The notes beneath the pieces were generated by a model. That model saw only the letters and a program-made list of their open reading frames with translations, did no database searches and was not told where the DNA came from. 64,000 bases of DNA from Hymenobacter psychrophilus (GTDB lineage Bacteria; Bacteroidota; Bacteroidia; Cytophagales; Hymenobacteraceae). The stretch's first letter is position 1, and each line of letters begins with the position of its first letter. The translations under genes were made by a program, and so were the position numbers. Below, piece by piece: positions 26,471 through 37,174 of this stretch. The stretch spans positions 1 to 64,000 of the forward strand of contig NZ_FNOV01000001.1 of the NCBI RefSeq assembly GCF_900107135.1. Direction: 5' to 3'.

Positions 26471-27041
26471 GGCAGGCGCGGCAAGGGGTGAGTGGGCTAA
26501 TTTAGCGGAATACAGCCGAAAGCCACCCTGGCAAGCAGCATTCTGGTCAGAAACCAGTGCCTACCTGCCAGCACATGCCGCCCCTGGCCCAGCGGCCGGT
26601 TCGGGTACGGCTGAGAGAGGTTACCGGAAACGGTTGCGTATAAAATAATGACAATTAGCCATCTAAAGTTATACTTAGCGGTTACCTAATGCCTATCTTT
26701 CCCAACGGGTTAGCCTTCTGATAACCTGCCGCTTACCTGCTCCCAAGAGAAATCTGCCCTTATGGTTACGGGAAGGCACCTGCGCTAACTTTTCGCTGGT
26801 TACCTCAACTACTTCCTTGCGGGAGTCTGAGCTGGATGCCCGCCTAGATGGGTGCTGCATTCAGCCACTTCGCTCCATCCTTCGGGTATCAGCAGCATCT
26901 GCCTGCACTGGTACACCCCGTCGGCCGGTCCTCTGTTCTTGTTGCGTTGCCGGCTGCCGGCTGAGTATGCTGGTCGCCTGTAGGCGGGTTTCAACGCGGT
27001 TTCGTGCTCTTTCCTTCCACCTTTTCCACAACCACTTCCTT
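26471..27041. promoter_or_regulatory. 571-bp divergent intergenic region with GGTTACC repeats
   Basis: No gene was found between the divergent GH3 and GH5 genes. GGTTACC occurs at 26619, 26680 and 26798, with GGTTACG at 26764, all in the same orientation. A short AT-rich stretch lies at about 26638-26700. The repeats could be binding sites for a shared regulator; this is inference. Confidence 0.35.
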
Positions 27042-28820
27042 ATGAAACAAACCCCCACCTCCCAACCAGCCGCGCACCGGGGCTGGCGAGCCGGCCTGCT
27101 TGGGGCTGCCGCTCTGCTGCTAACCGCTTGCGGGGCCTGCGAGGCCCAGGCCCCGCAAACGGCCGTGCAGCAGTACGGCCAGCTCAAGGTCAGCGGCAAC
27201 AAAATCGTCGACAAAAACAACCAGCCCGTGAGTTTAGCCGGCAATAGCCTGTTTTGGTCGAACCCCGGCTGGGGGCCCTACAACGACTACTACAACGCCA
27301 ACACCGTGGGCTGGCTTAAGAACAGCTGGAACGCCAAAATCGTCCGTATTGCTATGGGCGTAGAGGAAGGCGGGCAGGGTGGCCGACCTTATCTGTTCGA
27401 CAAAGCCGCCAACCTGGCTAAAGTGCGCACCGTGGTAAATGCCTGCCTGGCCCAGGGAATCTATGTCATCATCGACTGGCATACCCACCACGCCGAAGAC
27501 TACCAGGCTGAGGCCATCACGTTTTTCAAGCAGATGGCCACCGAGTTCGGCGACAAGCCCAACGTGATTTACGAGGTGTACAACGAGCCGCGGCCCGACG
27601 GCGCCACCGAGTGGAACAACGTCATCAAGCCCTACGCCGAAGCCGTGGCCGGGGCCATTCGTGCCATCGACCCCGACAACCTGATTATTGTGGGCACGCC
27701 GCTGTATTCGCAGCGCGTAGATCTGGCGGCCGATAATCCCATCACCAAGTACTCCAACATCGCCTACACCCTGCACTTCTACGCCGCCTTCCAGCCGCAC
27801 CAGCAGCCGCTGATTGACATTGCGCAAAAGGCCCTCGACAAGGGAGTGGCCCTGTTTGTAACGGAGTGGGGAACCGTGCAGAACACCGGCGCCGGGGCGC
27901 CCGACCCGGTCTGGACGGAGAAATGGATGACTTTTTTGAAGAAGAACAGCATCAGCCACGCCAACTGGGCCATGGTGAATAAGGATGAGGGCGCTTCGGC
28001 CCTAGTGCCGGGCGCGCCCAACAGCGGGCCGTGGTCGGATAGCTACCTCACGGCTTCGGGCAAGCTGGTGAAAGGCTACATCCAGAACTGGAACGGCACG
28101 GCTACGCCCACGCCACCCACGCCGCAACCCCCAACCACGGGCAGCACCACGAAAGTGGAGGCCGAGAGCTACAACGCCATGAACGGCGTGCGCACCCAGC
28201 CCACCACCGACACCGGCGGCGGCCTGAACGTGGGTTACCTCGACGCCGGCGACTGGATGGCCTATACCATCACTGTGCCCACGGCCGGCACCTACCGCAT
28301 CGACTACCGCGTGGCCAGCCTCAACGGTGGCGGCCGCATCAGCCTGGAGCAGAACTCGGGCACTACGTTCCTGGGAACCGTTACTGTGCCCAAAACCAAT
28401 GGCTGGCAAACCTGGACCACTATTTCGCAGACCGTTACGCTGCAAGCTGGCCGCCAGGATATTGCCATCGGCGTGCCGGCCGGGGGCTACAATGTTAACT
28501 GGTGGAGCTTCACAAAGGTGAATTCCACCAACCGGGCAGCGTCGTCCGAATCGGTAGCTACGGCCAGCCAGCCAACGACGCTGGCGCTCTACCCCAACCC
28601 CACGCAGGAGCAGCTGACGGTAACGCTGCCCGCGGCCGATGGCACCCTGCAACTCACGGTGTTCAACGCGCAGGGCCGCGCGGTTATTAGCCGCGCGGTA
28701 GCCGGCCAACCGGGTGCCCAGCAGCTGCGGATGCCGATTGCAGCGCTGGAGCCCGGCTCGTATCTGGTGCAGGTTTCCGGTAGCGGTACCAGCCAGACAT
28801 CCCGCTTCGTGATACAATAA
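27042..28820 (+). CDS. GH5 endoglucanase with CBM6 and type IX secretion sorting domain
   Basis: A 592-residue secreted cellulase-type enzyme. Residues 1-36 are the export signal, which holds both a lipobox-like LLTAC (Cys30) and a signal-peptidase-I-like AQA site. Residues 45-350 are glycoside hydrolase family 5 subfamily-2-like: Glu182 in VYNEPRPDG is the acid/base and Glu275 in FVTEWGT the nucleophile. A Pro/Thr linker (352-370) leads to a family 6 carbohydrate-binding module (about 372-505, VEAESYNAMNGVRTQ and DAGDWMAYTITVP). The last 75 residues are a type A type IX secretion sorting domain (LYPNPTQEQLTV, ending SRFVIQ). It should cleave beta-1,4-glucans outside the cell. ATG 27042 was chosen because the upstream codons lack a signal-like start. 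Confidence 0.94.
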   Translation: MKQTPTSQPAAHRGWRAGLLGAAALLLTACGACEAQAPQTAVQQYGQLKVSGNKIVDKNNQPVSLAGNSLFWSNPGWGPYNDYYNANTVGWLKNSWNAKIVRIAMGVEEGGQGGRPYLFDKAANLAKVRTVVNACLAQGIYVIIDWHTHHAEDYQAEAITFFKQMATEFGDKPNVIYEVYNEPRPDGATEWNNVIKPYAEAVAGAIRAIDPDNLIIVGTPLYSQRVDLAADNPITKYSNIAYTLHFYAAFQPHQQPLIDIAQKALDKGVALFVTEWGTVQNTGAGAPDPVWTEKWMTFLKKNSISHANWAMVNKDEGASALVPGAPNSGPWSDSYLTASGKLVKGYIQNWNGTATPTPPTPQPPTTGSTTKVEAESYNAMNGVRTQPTTDTGGGLNVGYLDAGDWMAYTITVPTAGTYRIDYRVASLNGGGRISLEQNSGTTFLGTVTVPKTNGWQTWTTISQTVTLQAGRQDIAIGVPAGGYNVNWWSFTKVNSTNRAASSESVATASQPTTLALYPNPTQEQLTVTLPAADGTLQLTVFNAQGRAVISRAVAGQPGAQQLRMPIAALEPGSYLVQVSGSGTSQTSRFVIQ

Positions 28821-28839
28821 GGCCAGTTACAAACCAAAC

Positions 28840-28895
28840 CGGACAAGCAACGAGCCCCGTTTACCAGCTGGTAAACGGGGCTCGTTGCTTGTCCG
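28840..28895. terminator. 56-bp perfect palindrome, terminator
   Basis: Both 28-base halves are exactly complementary with no spacer (centre CCAG/CTGG). It begins 20 bases after the GH5 stop codon. There is no T tract. Confidence 0.75.
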
Positions 28896-29019
28896 CCGCC
28901 GAAAAAAGTTAGGGATAAGCGGCTTGTGCCAGAGCCGGTGCCCCCCGTAACCAGCGCAACTACCGCCGCCGAAGCAAAACCGCTCAGTTACTTTTAGCAC
29001 AGTTCCTGGTTACTGCCTC

Positions 29020-29160
29020 ATGTCCGAAAACCCCGAATCCCGCCGCGCCTACCACTCCAACGGCGACATCCGTCTGTTCAAGTTCATCGGTATTGGCCTT
29101 GGTTGCGCCTTCTTGGCGGGCCTGGTCTTGCTAAGCGTGGTGCTATATTTCAGTTTGTAA
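29020..29160 (+). CDS. Small single-pass membrane protein, 46 residues
   Basis: ATG 29020 to TAA 29160 encodes a short polar N-terminus (MSENPESRRAYHSNGDIRLF) and one hydrophobic helix (IGIGLGCAFLAGLVLLSVVL) ending LYFSL. The composition is that of a real membrane peptide rather than chance. The gene stands alone between a terminator and a convergent gene that ends 20 bases away. A TACTTTTA stretch about 30 bases upstream may be its -7 element. Function unknown; the coding assignment rests on the clean helix and the fit to the gap. Confidence 0.6.
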   Translation: MSENPESRRAYHSNGDIRLFKFIGIGLGCAFLAGLVLLSVVLYFSL

Positions 29161-29179
29161 GCCGGATTTGCCCGATTTA

Positions 29180-30427
29180 CTACCGCCGGGCGGGCTTGCG
29201 ACTCTGGCCTTTCACCATCGAGCCAAAAGCACCTTTCTTCTCGAAGGCGGCTACCACCTCATCCTCGGCCGGGGTGCGCTTTACCACGGGATTGTTGGCC
29301 CAGAACTCGGGGTCGTAGGGTTTGGCGCGGATGTCGTCCAGGTCGCGGTCGGTGAGGCTAGCCTGGGCGTACGGCAGGCGCTGGGGCGTGGTGCTCTGGT
29401 CGTAGAAGTAGGTAAACGACGACACCTTGATGGCCAACGGTTCCTTACCCGGCTCGGTCAGGTCGGTGGTCAGGTCCATCTTCATCAGCTCCAGCGGGGC
29501 TATGCCGGCCTTGCCGCCGGACTTAAAGGCCATTTCGATGGTGAGTTTAGCATTGGTGAACTTCTGGCGCGGATTGCTGGTGCTGCCCGTGAAGCTGGGC
29601 TGCACCACCCGATAGCGCACCACTTGGTTGGTTTCCAAGTCGATCCAAACGGTGCCCTGAGACTGGTAGGCCAGCTCGGGGCGGGTTTCGAAGCTGATTT
29701 CGGCTACTCCGCCGGTCGAGTCTTCGCCCAGAATACCTTTGAGTTCGAGCAGGTAATTTTTCTCCACGTTGGAGCTGAACAGCGCCAGCGAGGTGGTGCT
29801 ATCCTGCCGGATGTCGAACAGGCCGTAGCGGCGGGTGTACACCGAAAAGTTGCTCAGGCTGATGGGAGCCTGCACCCCGGCATAGCGGCCCTGCGCCAGC
29901 GTGGTGCCCTCGATGCGGGCCGGGTTCGACTTCACGTTCCAGACCACTTCCTGCAGTTCGGTGGGCTCGTCGTCGATGCGCGTAATCTGGCGGTAGAAGG
30001 CGCGGCCGTAGTAAGTGCGGCGGTAGTTGCGCGCCAGGTTGCGGAAAGCCCTGTCCACGAGCTGAAACGGGAAGCTCGCCACTTTCACTTCGGGCAGGGC
30101 CACGGCGGCCGAGGCCAGCGTGATATTCAGCGGCTGCGCCCCCGAGGTTACCCGCACCGTGTCGCGGATGTGGCCCAGCTCCGATACCAGCAGTTGCGCG
30201 GGCAGTTGCTTCACCACGAGCGTAAACTCGCCCTCGAGGTTGGTTGTGGTGCCGTTGGTAGTGCCCAGCACGGCAATGCTGGCGAAGGGCAGCACTTCCT
30301 GGGTTTCCCGGTCGCGCACTACGCCGCGCAGCTGCACCTGGGCCTGGCCGAGGTGCGCAAGGCCCAGTAGCACCAGCAGAAAAGTTAGAAAACGAATAGA
30401 ATACAGCGGCAGACGAACAAAGGTCAT
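29180..30427 (-). CDS. Exported carboxypeptidase-regulatory-like domain protein
   Basis: A 415-residue exported protein. ATG 30427 gives MTFVRLPLYSIRFLTFLLVL and a signal ending at GQAQ; the frame extends 120 codons upstream, overlapping the SOD promoter region, but that section is not protein-like. Residues 30-115 are a carboxypeptidase D regulatory-like beta domain (LRGVVRDRETQEVLPFASIA and the NTTTNLEGEF-like turn). The remainder is beta-rich and resembles the DUF5686-type outer-membrane-associated family only in general layout, without the barrel. It is divergent from the SOD gene, 292 bp away. Role unknown, probably periplasmic or outer-membrane associated. Confidence 0.8.
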   Translation of the reverse strand: MTFVRLPLYSIRFLTFLLVLLGLAHLGQAQVQLRGVVRDRETQEVLPFASIAVLGTTNGTTTNLEGEFTLVVKQLPAQLLVSELGHIRDTVRVTSGAQPLNITLASAAVALPEVKVASFPFQLVDRAFRNLARNYRRTYYGRAFYRQITRIDDEPTELQEVVWNVKSNPARIEGTTLAQGRYAGVQAPISLSNFSVYTRRYGLFDIRQDSTTSLALFSSNVEKNYLLELKGILGEDSTGGVAEISFETRPELAYQSQGTVWIDLETNQVVRYRVVQPSFTGSTSNPRQKFTNAKLTIEMAFKSGGKAGIAPLELMKMDLTTDLTEPGKEPLAIKVSSFTYFYDQSTTPQRLPYAQASLTDRDLDDIRAKPYDPEFWANNPVVKRTPAEDEVVAAFEKKGAFGSMVKGQSRKPARR

Positions 30428-30719
30428 AAGCAAAGCAGGAAAGAAAAGGCGGGTCAAAGTGGCCAGGAAACTGATAACGCGGGCCGCTTCCAAAACCGTG
30501 CCCGACGGCGTAAAAGTACGGCCAAAACCGAACCCTAAACGGTCGTTGCAGTTAAGTAATGGTATATTGGTTCGGTATTCGCCCCTGGCCGATGGGGGCC
30601 CGGTGCCAGTTTTTGGCCTGGCACCTGATGGGCGCATCCGCTGCCCGACAGCTTGCCAAACGAACCAATCGGCTCCGAAGAACGAATAATAACCCACAAG
30701 AAACGAAACCTCCTTCCGT

Positions 30720-31469
30720 ATGATTAAGCGTGATTTCCTTAAAACCGGCCTGCTCACCGCCCTCGGGGCGCTGGTAAGCCCCGCCATGCTGGCTGCTGCT
30801 CACGACGAAAAGCTGCTGCGCGAAGCCCGCGCCACGCCCATCGCCGACGGCCCCTTCACCCTGCCGGCGCTGCCCTACGCATTCAATGCCCTGGAACCCC
30901 ACATCGACGCCCGCACGATGGAAATCCACCACGATGCCCACCACAAGGGCTACGTAAGCAAGCTGAACGCGGCCGTAATGGGTACGCCAGCCGAAAAGTT
31001 GAGCTTGGCTGACTTGCTGGCATCTATGAGCAAGCAGCCCGAAGCTATCCGCAACAACGCTGGCGGCCACTGGAACCATTCGTTCTTCTGGCAGATTATG
31101 GCTCCAAAAGGTGGCGGACAGCCTACTGGTAACCTCAAAACGGCCATCGATAAGGATTTCGGTTCCTTCGACAAGTTCAGCGAGGAATTTACCAAGACCG
31201 CGGGCTCGCGCTTCGGCTCCGGCTGGGCCTGGCTGATAGTGGACAAGAAAACCGGCAAGCTGGCCGTCACCTCCACACCCAACCAGGACAACCCGCTTAT
31301 GGACCTGCCCGGCATGCAGCGCGGCACCCCTGTGCTCGGCCTCGATGTGTGGGAGCATGCCTACTACCTCAAGCACCAGAACAAGCGCCCCGACTACATT
31401 GCTGCCTTCTGGAACGTCGTCAACTGGAGCGAAGCGGGTAGCCGCTACGATGCTGCCCGCAAAGGATAG
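30720..31469 (+). CDS. Exported Fe/Mn superoxide dismutase
   Basis: A 249-residue protein with a full Fe/Mn SOD after an N-terminal export segment ([20 protein letters not shown], cleavage near MLAAA). Ligand motifs are complete: His in [13 protein letters not shown], His in [10 protein letters not shown], and Asp/His in [19 protein letters not shown]. The [12 protein letters not shown] and TPNQDNPLM sections fit Mn or cambialistic enzymes better than strict Fe types, but the metal is not certain. Most bacterial Fe/Mn SODs are cytoplasmic and lack the roughly 35-residue N-terminal extension seen here, so this copy probably detoxifies superoxide in the periplasm. The signal has KR rather than RR, so Tat export is uncertain. 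A long terminator hairpin follows. Confidence 0.93.
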   Translation: MIKRDFLKTGLLTALGALVSPAMLAAAHDEKLLREARATPIADGPFTLPALPYAFNALEPHIDARTMEIHHDAHHKGYVSKLNAAVMGTPAEKLSLADLLASMSKQPEAIRNNAGGHWNHSFFWQIMAPKGGGQPTGNLKTAIDKDFGSFDKFSEEFTKTAGSRFGSGWAWLIVDKKTGKLAVTSTPNQDNPLMDLPGMQRGTPVLGLDVWEHAYYLKHQNKRPDYIAAFWNVVNWSEAGSRYDAARKG

Positions 31470-31487
31470 CGAAGCTCTAAACTAAGT

Positions 31488-31544
31488 CAGGCAAGTAAAA
31501 AGGTCAAAGCGCACGGTGTGGGCTTTGACCTTTTTACTTGCCTG
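31488..31544. terminator. 23-bp perfect hairpin, bidirectional terminator
   Basis: Arms 31488-31510 and 31522-31544 are exactly complementary with an 11-base loop. It sits between the SOD gene and the convergent DUF6438 gene. Five-A and five-T runs lie inside the arms. Confidence 0.75.
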
Positions 31545-31554
31545 CCTCCGGAGG

Positions 31555-32073
31555 CTATTTATCCGCCACCACACCCAGGGCTTTATTCACCTCTAGGTCG
31601 AGGCGAACGAAAAGCTTTTGCAGGCCTTCTGGGCCGCCCTCATCTACGCGGACGCTCTTGGTGCCTTTGGCGGTAGTAATGCTCAGGATGGTAGAGGGCA
31701 AATCGACGGCCCCTTTGGAATACACGTCGCGTAGCTGGGAGAAGCCAATTTGGTCGGCTTCCCGCAACAGCTGTTGCACCACGGCCGGGTCGATTTTCAC
31801 GGTCCGGTTGCCCTCCACGGGGGCATGCTTTCGGCCCTCATATTCCACGCGGCCGTCGGCGAAGAAGCGGGCCGTATAATCGGGGCAGGTGCCGAAGCAG
31901 GACGTGCGGCCAAAGGCCAGTACCGGCTCCTGCTGCTTGGGTAGCGGCGCAGCGACAGTTGTAGTAGTGGCAGGGGGCTGGGCGGCGGTGGCCGGCCGGC
32001 TGGCTTTGCAGGCGGGCAGCGAGGGTAGGCTCAGCACCAGTGTAAGCAGCGGGAGTAGTAGGGGAGTACGCAT
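31555..32073 (-). CDS. DUF6438-domain lipoprotein
   Basis: A 172-residue protein. ATG 32073 (MRTPLLLPLLTLVLSLPSL) gives a lipoprotein signal ending PACK with Cys22 as the lipid site. After a Pro/Thr-rich linker (residues 23-45) comes a domain opening with FGRTSCFGTCPDYTARFF, ADGRVEYEGR and a later STILSITT strand, which I recognise as the DUF6438 type. The two cysteines of CFGTC may form a disulphide. Function unknown. The longer frame to 32199 would lose the signal and is rejected. Confidence 0.8.
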   Translation of the reverse strand: MRTPLLLPLLTLVLSLPSLPACKASRPATAAQPPATTTTVAAPLPKQQEPVLAFGRTSCFGTCPDYTARFFADGRVEYEGRKHAPVEGNRTVKIDPAVVQQLLREADQIGFSQLRDVYSKGAVDLPSTILSITTAKGTKSVRVDEGGPEGLQKLFVRLDLEVNKALGVVADK

Positions 32074-32149
32074 GGGACGGGGGAGAGACAAGGGAGAAAA
32101 CCGGGTCAATATAGCAATTCGCCAATGCCAAAGTTCGGGCCAGAAGCTA

Positions 32150-32190
32150 CCAAAAAGCCCCGCGACCCTAACGGGCGCGGGGCTTTTTGG
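32150..32190. terminator. 15-bp hairpin downstream of yidC
   Basis: CCAAAAAGCCCCGCG pairs exactly with CGCGGGGCTTTTTGG around an 11-base loop. It lies 22 bases past the yidC stop on the minus strand and ends in T-rich sequence in that direction. Confidence 0.75.
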
Positions 32191-32212
32191 GAAGTGCATT
32201 AACTGCTAAACC

Positions 32213-34114
32213 TTACGAGCGGCGGGTTTTGCGCGGTTTTTTGGGGTTCGTTACGTCGTCGGCGCCGGTGCCGGGCTCGGCTTCGTCGGCGTCGTCATTG
32301 TTGGTGGCCAGCTTCTTGCTGCCGGCGGCTTTGGGCTGGGCGTCGCGCTCCTGGGCGGCCTTCATGGCATCGGCCAGGCGGGCCGAGAAGCCACTGGGCT
32401 TCTTGTCCTTGTTTTTCACCTTGTTGGCTTCGAGCTTGGCCCGCACCTTGTCGTCATCCACGAATCGGCGGGTAATAGCCTGCTGAGCCATAGTCACGAG
32501 GTTGGAAACCAGGTAGTACCAGGTCAGGCCGGCGGCGAAGCTATTGAGCACAAAGAAGAAAATCAGCGGCATCAGGTAGCTGTAGAACTTCATCGGGCCC
32601 TGCATGGCCGAAGGGTTGTTCTGGTTGGTCTGGTAAGTCATGCCCAGCGTCGAAAGCGTCATGAGCACCGTGAACAGGCTGATGTGGTTGCCCATGAAGG
32701 GCAGGGCGAAGGGCAGGATAATCGGGTTGTCGTAGGTGCTCAGGTCGCGCGCCCACAGAAACGGTTCCTGCCGCAGCTCAATGGCGTTGGGGAAGAACTG
32801 GAACATGGCAAACAGAATCGGCAGCGTGAGCAGCGTCGGCACACAGCCACTCAGCGGATTAACGCCCATGCTCGTGTTGAGCTTCATGGTTTCCTGCTGC
32901 TGCTTCACTTGGTCATCCGGATACTTCTCCTTGATGGCGTCGATTTCCGGCTTGAGCACCTTCATCTTGGCCTGGCTCTCGTAGGTTTTGTAGGTCAGGG
33001 GCCAAGTAACGAGCTTAATGAGCACGACCAGCAGCACGATAATCAGGCCGTAGGAGGCGATGTACTGCTGCAGAAAGTGGAACACCGGCAGCACCACGAA
33101 GCGGTTCACCCAGCGGAACAGGCCCCAGCCCAGGGACACGTTGCGGTCGAATTCGGGCGTCACTGTCTGGAGCAAATCCAACGAGTTCGGACCAAAGAAG
33201 AAGCGGTAGTTGGCCTTGCCCTGCTGCACATCCGTCACCGGAATCTTGAGCGTGGTGCTCAGCGTCTTGAGGTAGGTCGAGTCGTTGAGGTCCACCGTCG
33301 AGTTGAGCTGGCCCGAGCTGAACGCGTTATCGGCAATGATGCCGGCAACGAAGAAGTTGTGCTTGTGGGCGGCCCACTTCAGGGGCTCCTCCACCTCAAT
33401 TTCTTCGGGCTTCTCGCTGGCCTCGAACAGGACCGTGTGGTCGCCCGACACGAGGTAGCGGTTGATGGTGGTGTGGTTGCGGTTCTGGGTGCGGTCCTGC
33501 TCGGTCTGGCGCACATTGTCCACAAACGTGAACGTGAGCGGCTCCTGGGCCAGCGTCTGGTTCAGGCCATTAAAGCGCAGCTGGTAGCCCACCTCGTACG
33601 ACTCGGGCGCCAGCGTGTAGGTCTGCTCAATCTGCCCGCCGGCCACGTCGGCCACGAAGCGCACGGTCGTGTCGCCCTGGGGCTCGGCCCGGAAGTAGAG
33701 GTCGGAAAGCTTCACCTGCTGACCGCCAATGGTGCGGAAGCGCAAATCCATCTTGGCGCTCTGGGCATCGAAAATATCGAGCGGCTGGCCGCCGAAGGTT
33801 TTGTACTTGTGCAGGCGCGCGGCCTGGGGTTGGCCGCCCTTCGAGGAGAAGGTAACCGTCAGCAGCTTGTTGCTAAGCTCCATCGTCTGGGCCGTTCCCT
33901 GAGCGGCGGCGGCAAACGAACCGAGCTGCTTCGCCAGCTGCGCCGAATCGGGCGCAACGGGCGCGGCGGCGCGGGCCGAGTCGATGCCCGCAGTGGCCGA
34001 CTTGGTGGTTTTGGCCAGCTCGACGGCAGCGGGCTCGGGTTTAGGCGCGAACTGAAGGTAAATCAGAAGCAAGGCCGCCATCAAAAACAGGCCGATTGCT
34101 GAATTTCTGTCCAT
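32213..34114 (-). CDS. yidC: Membrane protein insertase YidC
   Basis: A 633-residue inner-membrane insertase. The N-terminal anchor (NSAIGLFLMAALLLIYLQF) is followed by the large periplasmic beta domain (about residues 60-350) and a conserved core of five membrane segments, with the substrate-groove stretch between YGLIIVLLVVLIKLVTWPLT and the QETMKLNTSMGVNPLSGC loop. The C-terminal helix ends TMAQQAITRRFVDDDKV. A Lys/Asp-rich tail of about 70 residues (ending TNPKKPRKTRRS) extends beyond typical E. coli YidC (548 residues) and may bind ribosomes. It inserts proteins into the membrane with or without SecYEG. The next gene upstream on this strand is pyrG, 312 bp away. Confidence 0.97.
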   Translation of the reverse strand: MDRNSAIGLFLMAALLLIYLQFAPKPEPAAVELAKTTKSATAGIDSARAAAPVAPDSAQLAKQLGSFAAAAQGTAQTMELSNKLLTVTFSSKGGQPQAARLHKYKTFGGQPLDIFDAQSAKMDLRFRTIGGQQVKLSDLYFRAEPQGDTTVRFVADVAGGQIEQTYTLAPESYEVGYQLRFNGLNQTLAQEPLTFTFVDNVRQTEQDRTQNRNHTTINRYLVSGDHTVLFEASEKPEEIEVEEPLKWAAHKHNFFVAGIIADNAFSSGQLNSTVDLNDSTYLKTLSTTLKIPVTDVQQGKANYRFFFGPNSLDLLQTVTPEFDRNVSLGWGLFRWVNRFVVLPVFHFLQQYIASYGLIIVLLVVLIKLVTWPLTYKTYESQAKMKVLKPEIDAIKEKYPDDQVKQQQETMKLNTSMGVNPLSGCVPTLLTLPILFAMFQFFPNAIELRQEPFLWARDLSTYDNPIILPFALPFMGNHISLFTVLMTLSTLGMTYQTNQNNPSAMQGPMKFYSYLMPLIFFFVLNSFAAGLTWYYLVSNLVTMAQQAITRRFVDDDKVRAKLEANKVKNKDKKPSGFSARLADAMKAAQERDAQPKAAGSKKLATNNDDADEAEPGTGADDVTNPKKPRKTRRS

Positions 34115-34298
34115 CTACTAAAAGGTGTGCGGAACCGCGCCGGGGCGCCTCCAACGAAAAATAAAGAGCCGGGCGCCAGCCAAATGCCGCCACCCGGCCG
34201 CAAAGGTCGGACTTACGCGCCGAATATTTTTCGGCGGAGGATTTTTGAGTTGAAATTGGGTAGGATAGAGAACCGGTAGACAGATGCTGAGGCTACAG

Positions 34299-34395
34299 GA
34301 ACGTCATGCTGAGCTTGTCGAAGCATCTCTACCGCTTCGTTGAGCAAATTCTAACGAAGCGGTAGAGATGCTTCGACAAGCTCGGCATGACGTTC
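34299..34395. repeat. 43-bp inverted repeat, GTCATGCTGAGC family
   Basis: Arms 34299-34341 and 34353-34395 pair at 42 of 43 positions around an 11-base loop. The arms carry GTCATGCTGAGCTTGTCGAA. It occupies the yidC-pyrG gap and could fold into a very stable hairpin after pyrG. Confidence 0.88.
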
Positions 34396-34426
34396 TTCTC
34401 TGCCCAAACTTACCCGCATTAATTCC

Positions 34427-36111
<1,685 letters not shown>

Positions 36112-36241
36112 CCGGCAGCACCGGAAAGGGCCTTTATAGGTTGGCTCTTCAGATGGCTTTATCTCCGGCCGCTGGCCGTTGCAAAGGAGTTATTTTAGGT
36201 TATGAGGTGACAGACGGGCTTCTTTCACACCTCAACTAAAC

Positions 36242-36922
36242 CTACCGCTGCTCTAGCGATACGCCGATTACCTCCTGCACCGGGCCAGTGCTCAACAGTT
36301 GCTGGCGCAACGTGTCGGCGGCCTGCTCCAGTTGGGGTCGAATCTGGTCGAGGGCCAGGCGCAGGCCCTGCACGTCGGCAAGGCGCGAGGCCTGGCCCTG
36401 GTCGTAGCCGTGGTACATGGCCACGCGCACCTTGCTGCGGCCGCGGCCGGAATAGGTGCCAATGGTTTCGCCCCGGGCATCAATAATCTGCACCTCTGCC
36501 TGCACCTCGGTGCGGTACCACTCCAGCGGAATACCCAGCAGGCTAGGCGTCATCAGCGTCAGCATCTGGAAAATTTGCAGCACGCGGCCCGTGCTCTGTT
36601 GGTTGGCCTGGGTGATCTGCAGCTTGGCGTAGCCGTACTGCACGCTGTCGAGGCCCACGTCGAGGCCCGTTGCAGCCGGCTCGGCCAAGTGGTAAGACAG
36701 TTCCTGCCGGAATACCTTGTTCGGGTCTTCGGGGTAGCCGTCTTCCGAGTTGGTACTGAGCGGGCCCGCATCCACGACGGACTCCAGCTTGGGCAGCGTA
36801 CCCACGGCCACCGAGCTATTCGACCGGATGGTGTGGAATACGGCTTTCTCAGTTGATTTACAGCCGCTCAGGCTCAAAGCGGCCAGACATAGGATAACGC
36901 TGCTACGGTACAAATTCTGCAT
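36242..36922 (-). CDS. Lipoprotein of unknown function
   Basis: A 226-residue protein. ATG 36922 (MQNLYRSSVILCLAALSLSG) gives a compact lipoprotein signal with lipobox LSGC; a TTG 14 codons upstream would add a long unnatural prefix. The mature part has no recognised domain. It contains a strand-like core (VQAEVQIIDARGETIGTYSG) and then a helical C-terminal section (ALDQIRPQLEQAADTLRQQL). The layout resembles periplasmic or surface lipoproteins that carry a small beta-sandwich. A TATTTTTG box lies at 36969-36962, about 40 bases from the start. No operon partner on this strand. Confidence 0.68.
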   Translation of the reverse strand: MQNLYRSSVILCLAALSLSGCKSTEKAVFHTIRSNSSVAVGTLPKLESVVDAGPLSTNSEDGYPEDPNKVFRQELSYHLAEPAATGLDVGLDSVQYGYAKLQITQANQQSTGRVLQIFQMLTLMTPSLLGIPLEWYRTEVQAEVQIIDARGETIGTYSGRGRSKVRVAMYHGYDQGQASRLADVQGLRLALDQIRPQLEQAADTLRQQLLSTGPVQEVIGVSLEQR

Positions 36923-37085
36923 ACGCTGTTTATTCAGGAAGCTGTTAGTCAGATAGAAATACAAAAATACGGGGAAAGCCAGGGAAAAGGATTTTCCTGT
37001 CTCTGTAAAATTAAGTACTCAGTAGCACTCACTTAACAAAAAATAGAACTGCCCCCGGATAATTTAGCCTGCCTTGTTTTAGGAT

Positions 37086-37120
37086 AAAAAAAAGACCTGC
37101 CAGTGCAATACCGGCAGGTC
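37086..37120 (-). terminator. Rho-independent terminator of the symporter gene
   Basis: Stem arms 37094-37103 and 37111-37120 pair at 9 of 10, followed on the minus strand by eight U (AAAAAAAA at 37086-37093). It lies 120 bases past the symporter stop codon. Confidence 0.85.
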
Positions 37121-37174
37121 CTCTGGTAATAGTCAGTGCATCTTTCAGCTGACAGTTAAATAACTCGGGTTGCG

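Noticed and set aside
26809..26994. Short minus-strand frame in the GH3/GH5 gap
   Set aside because: Arg-rich, no upstream signals, no resemblance to known proteins.
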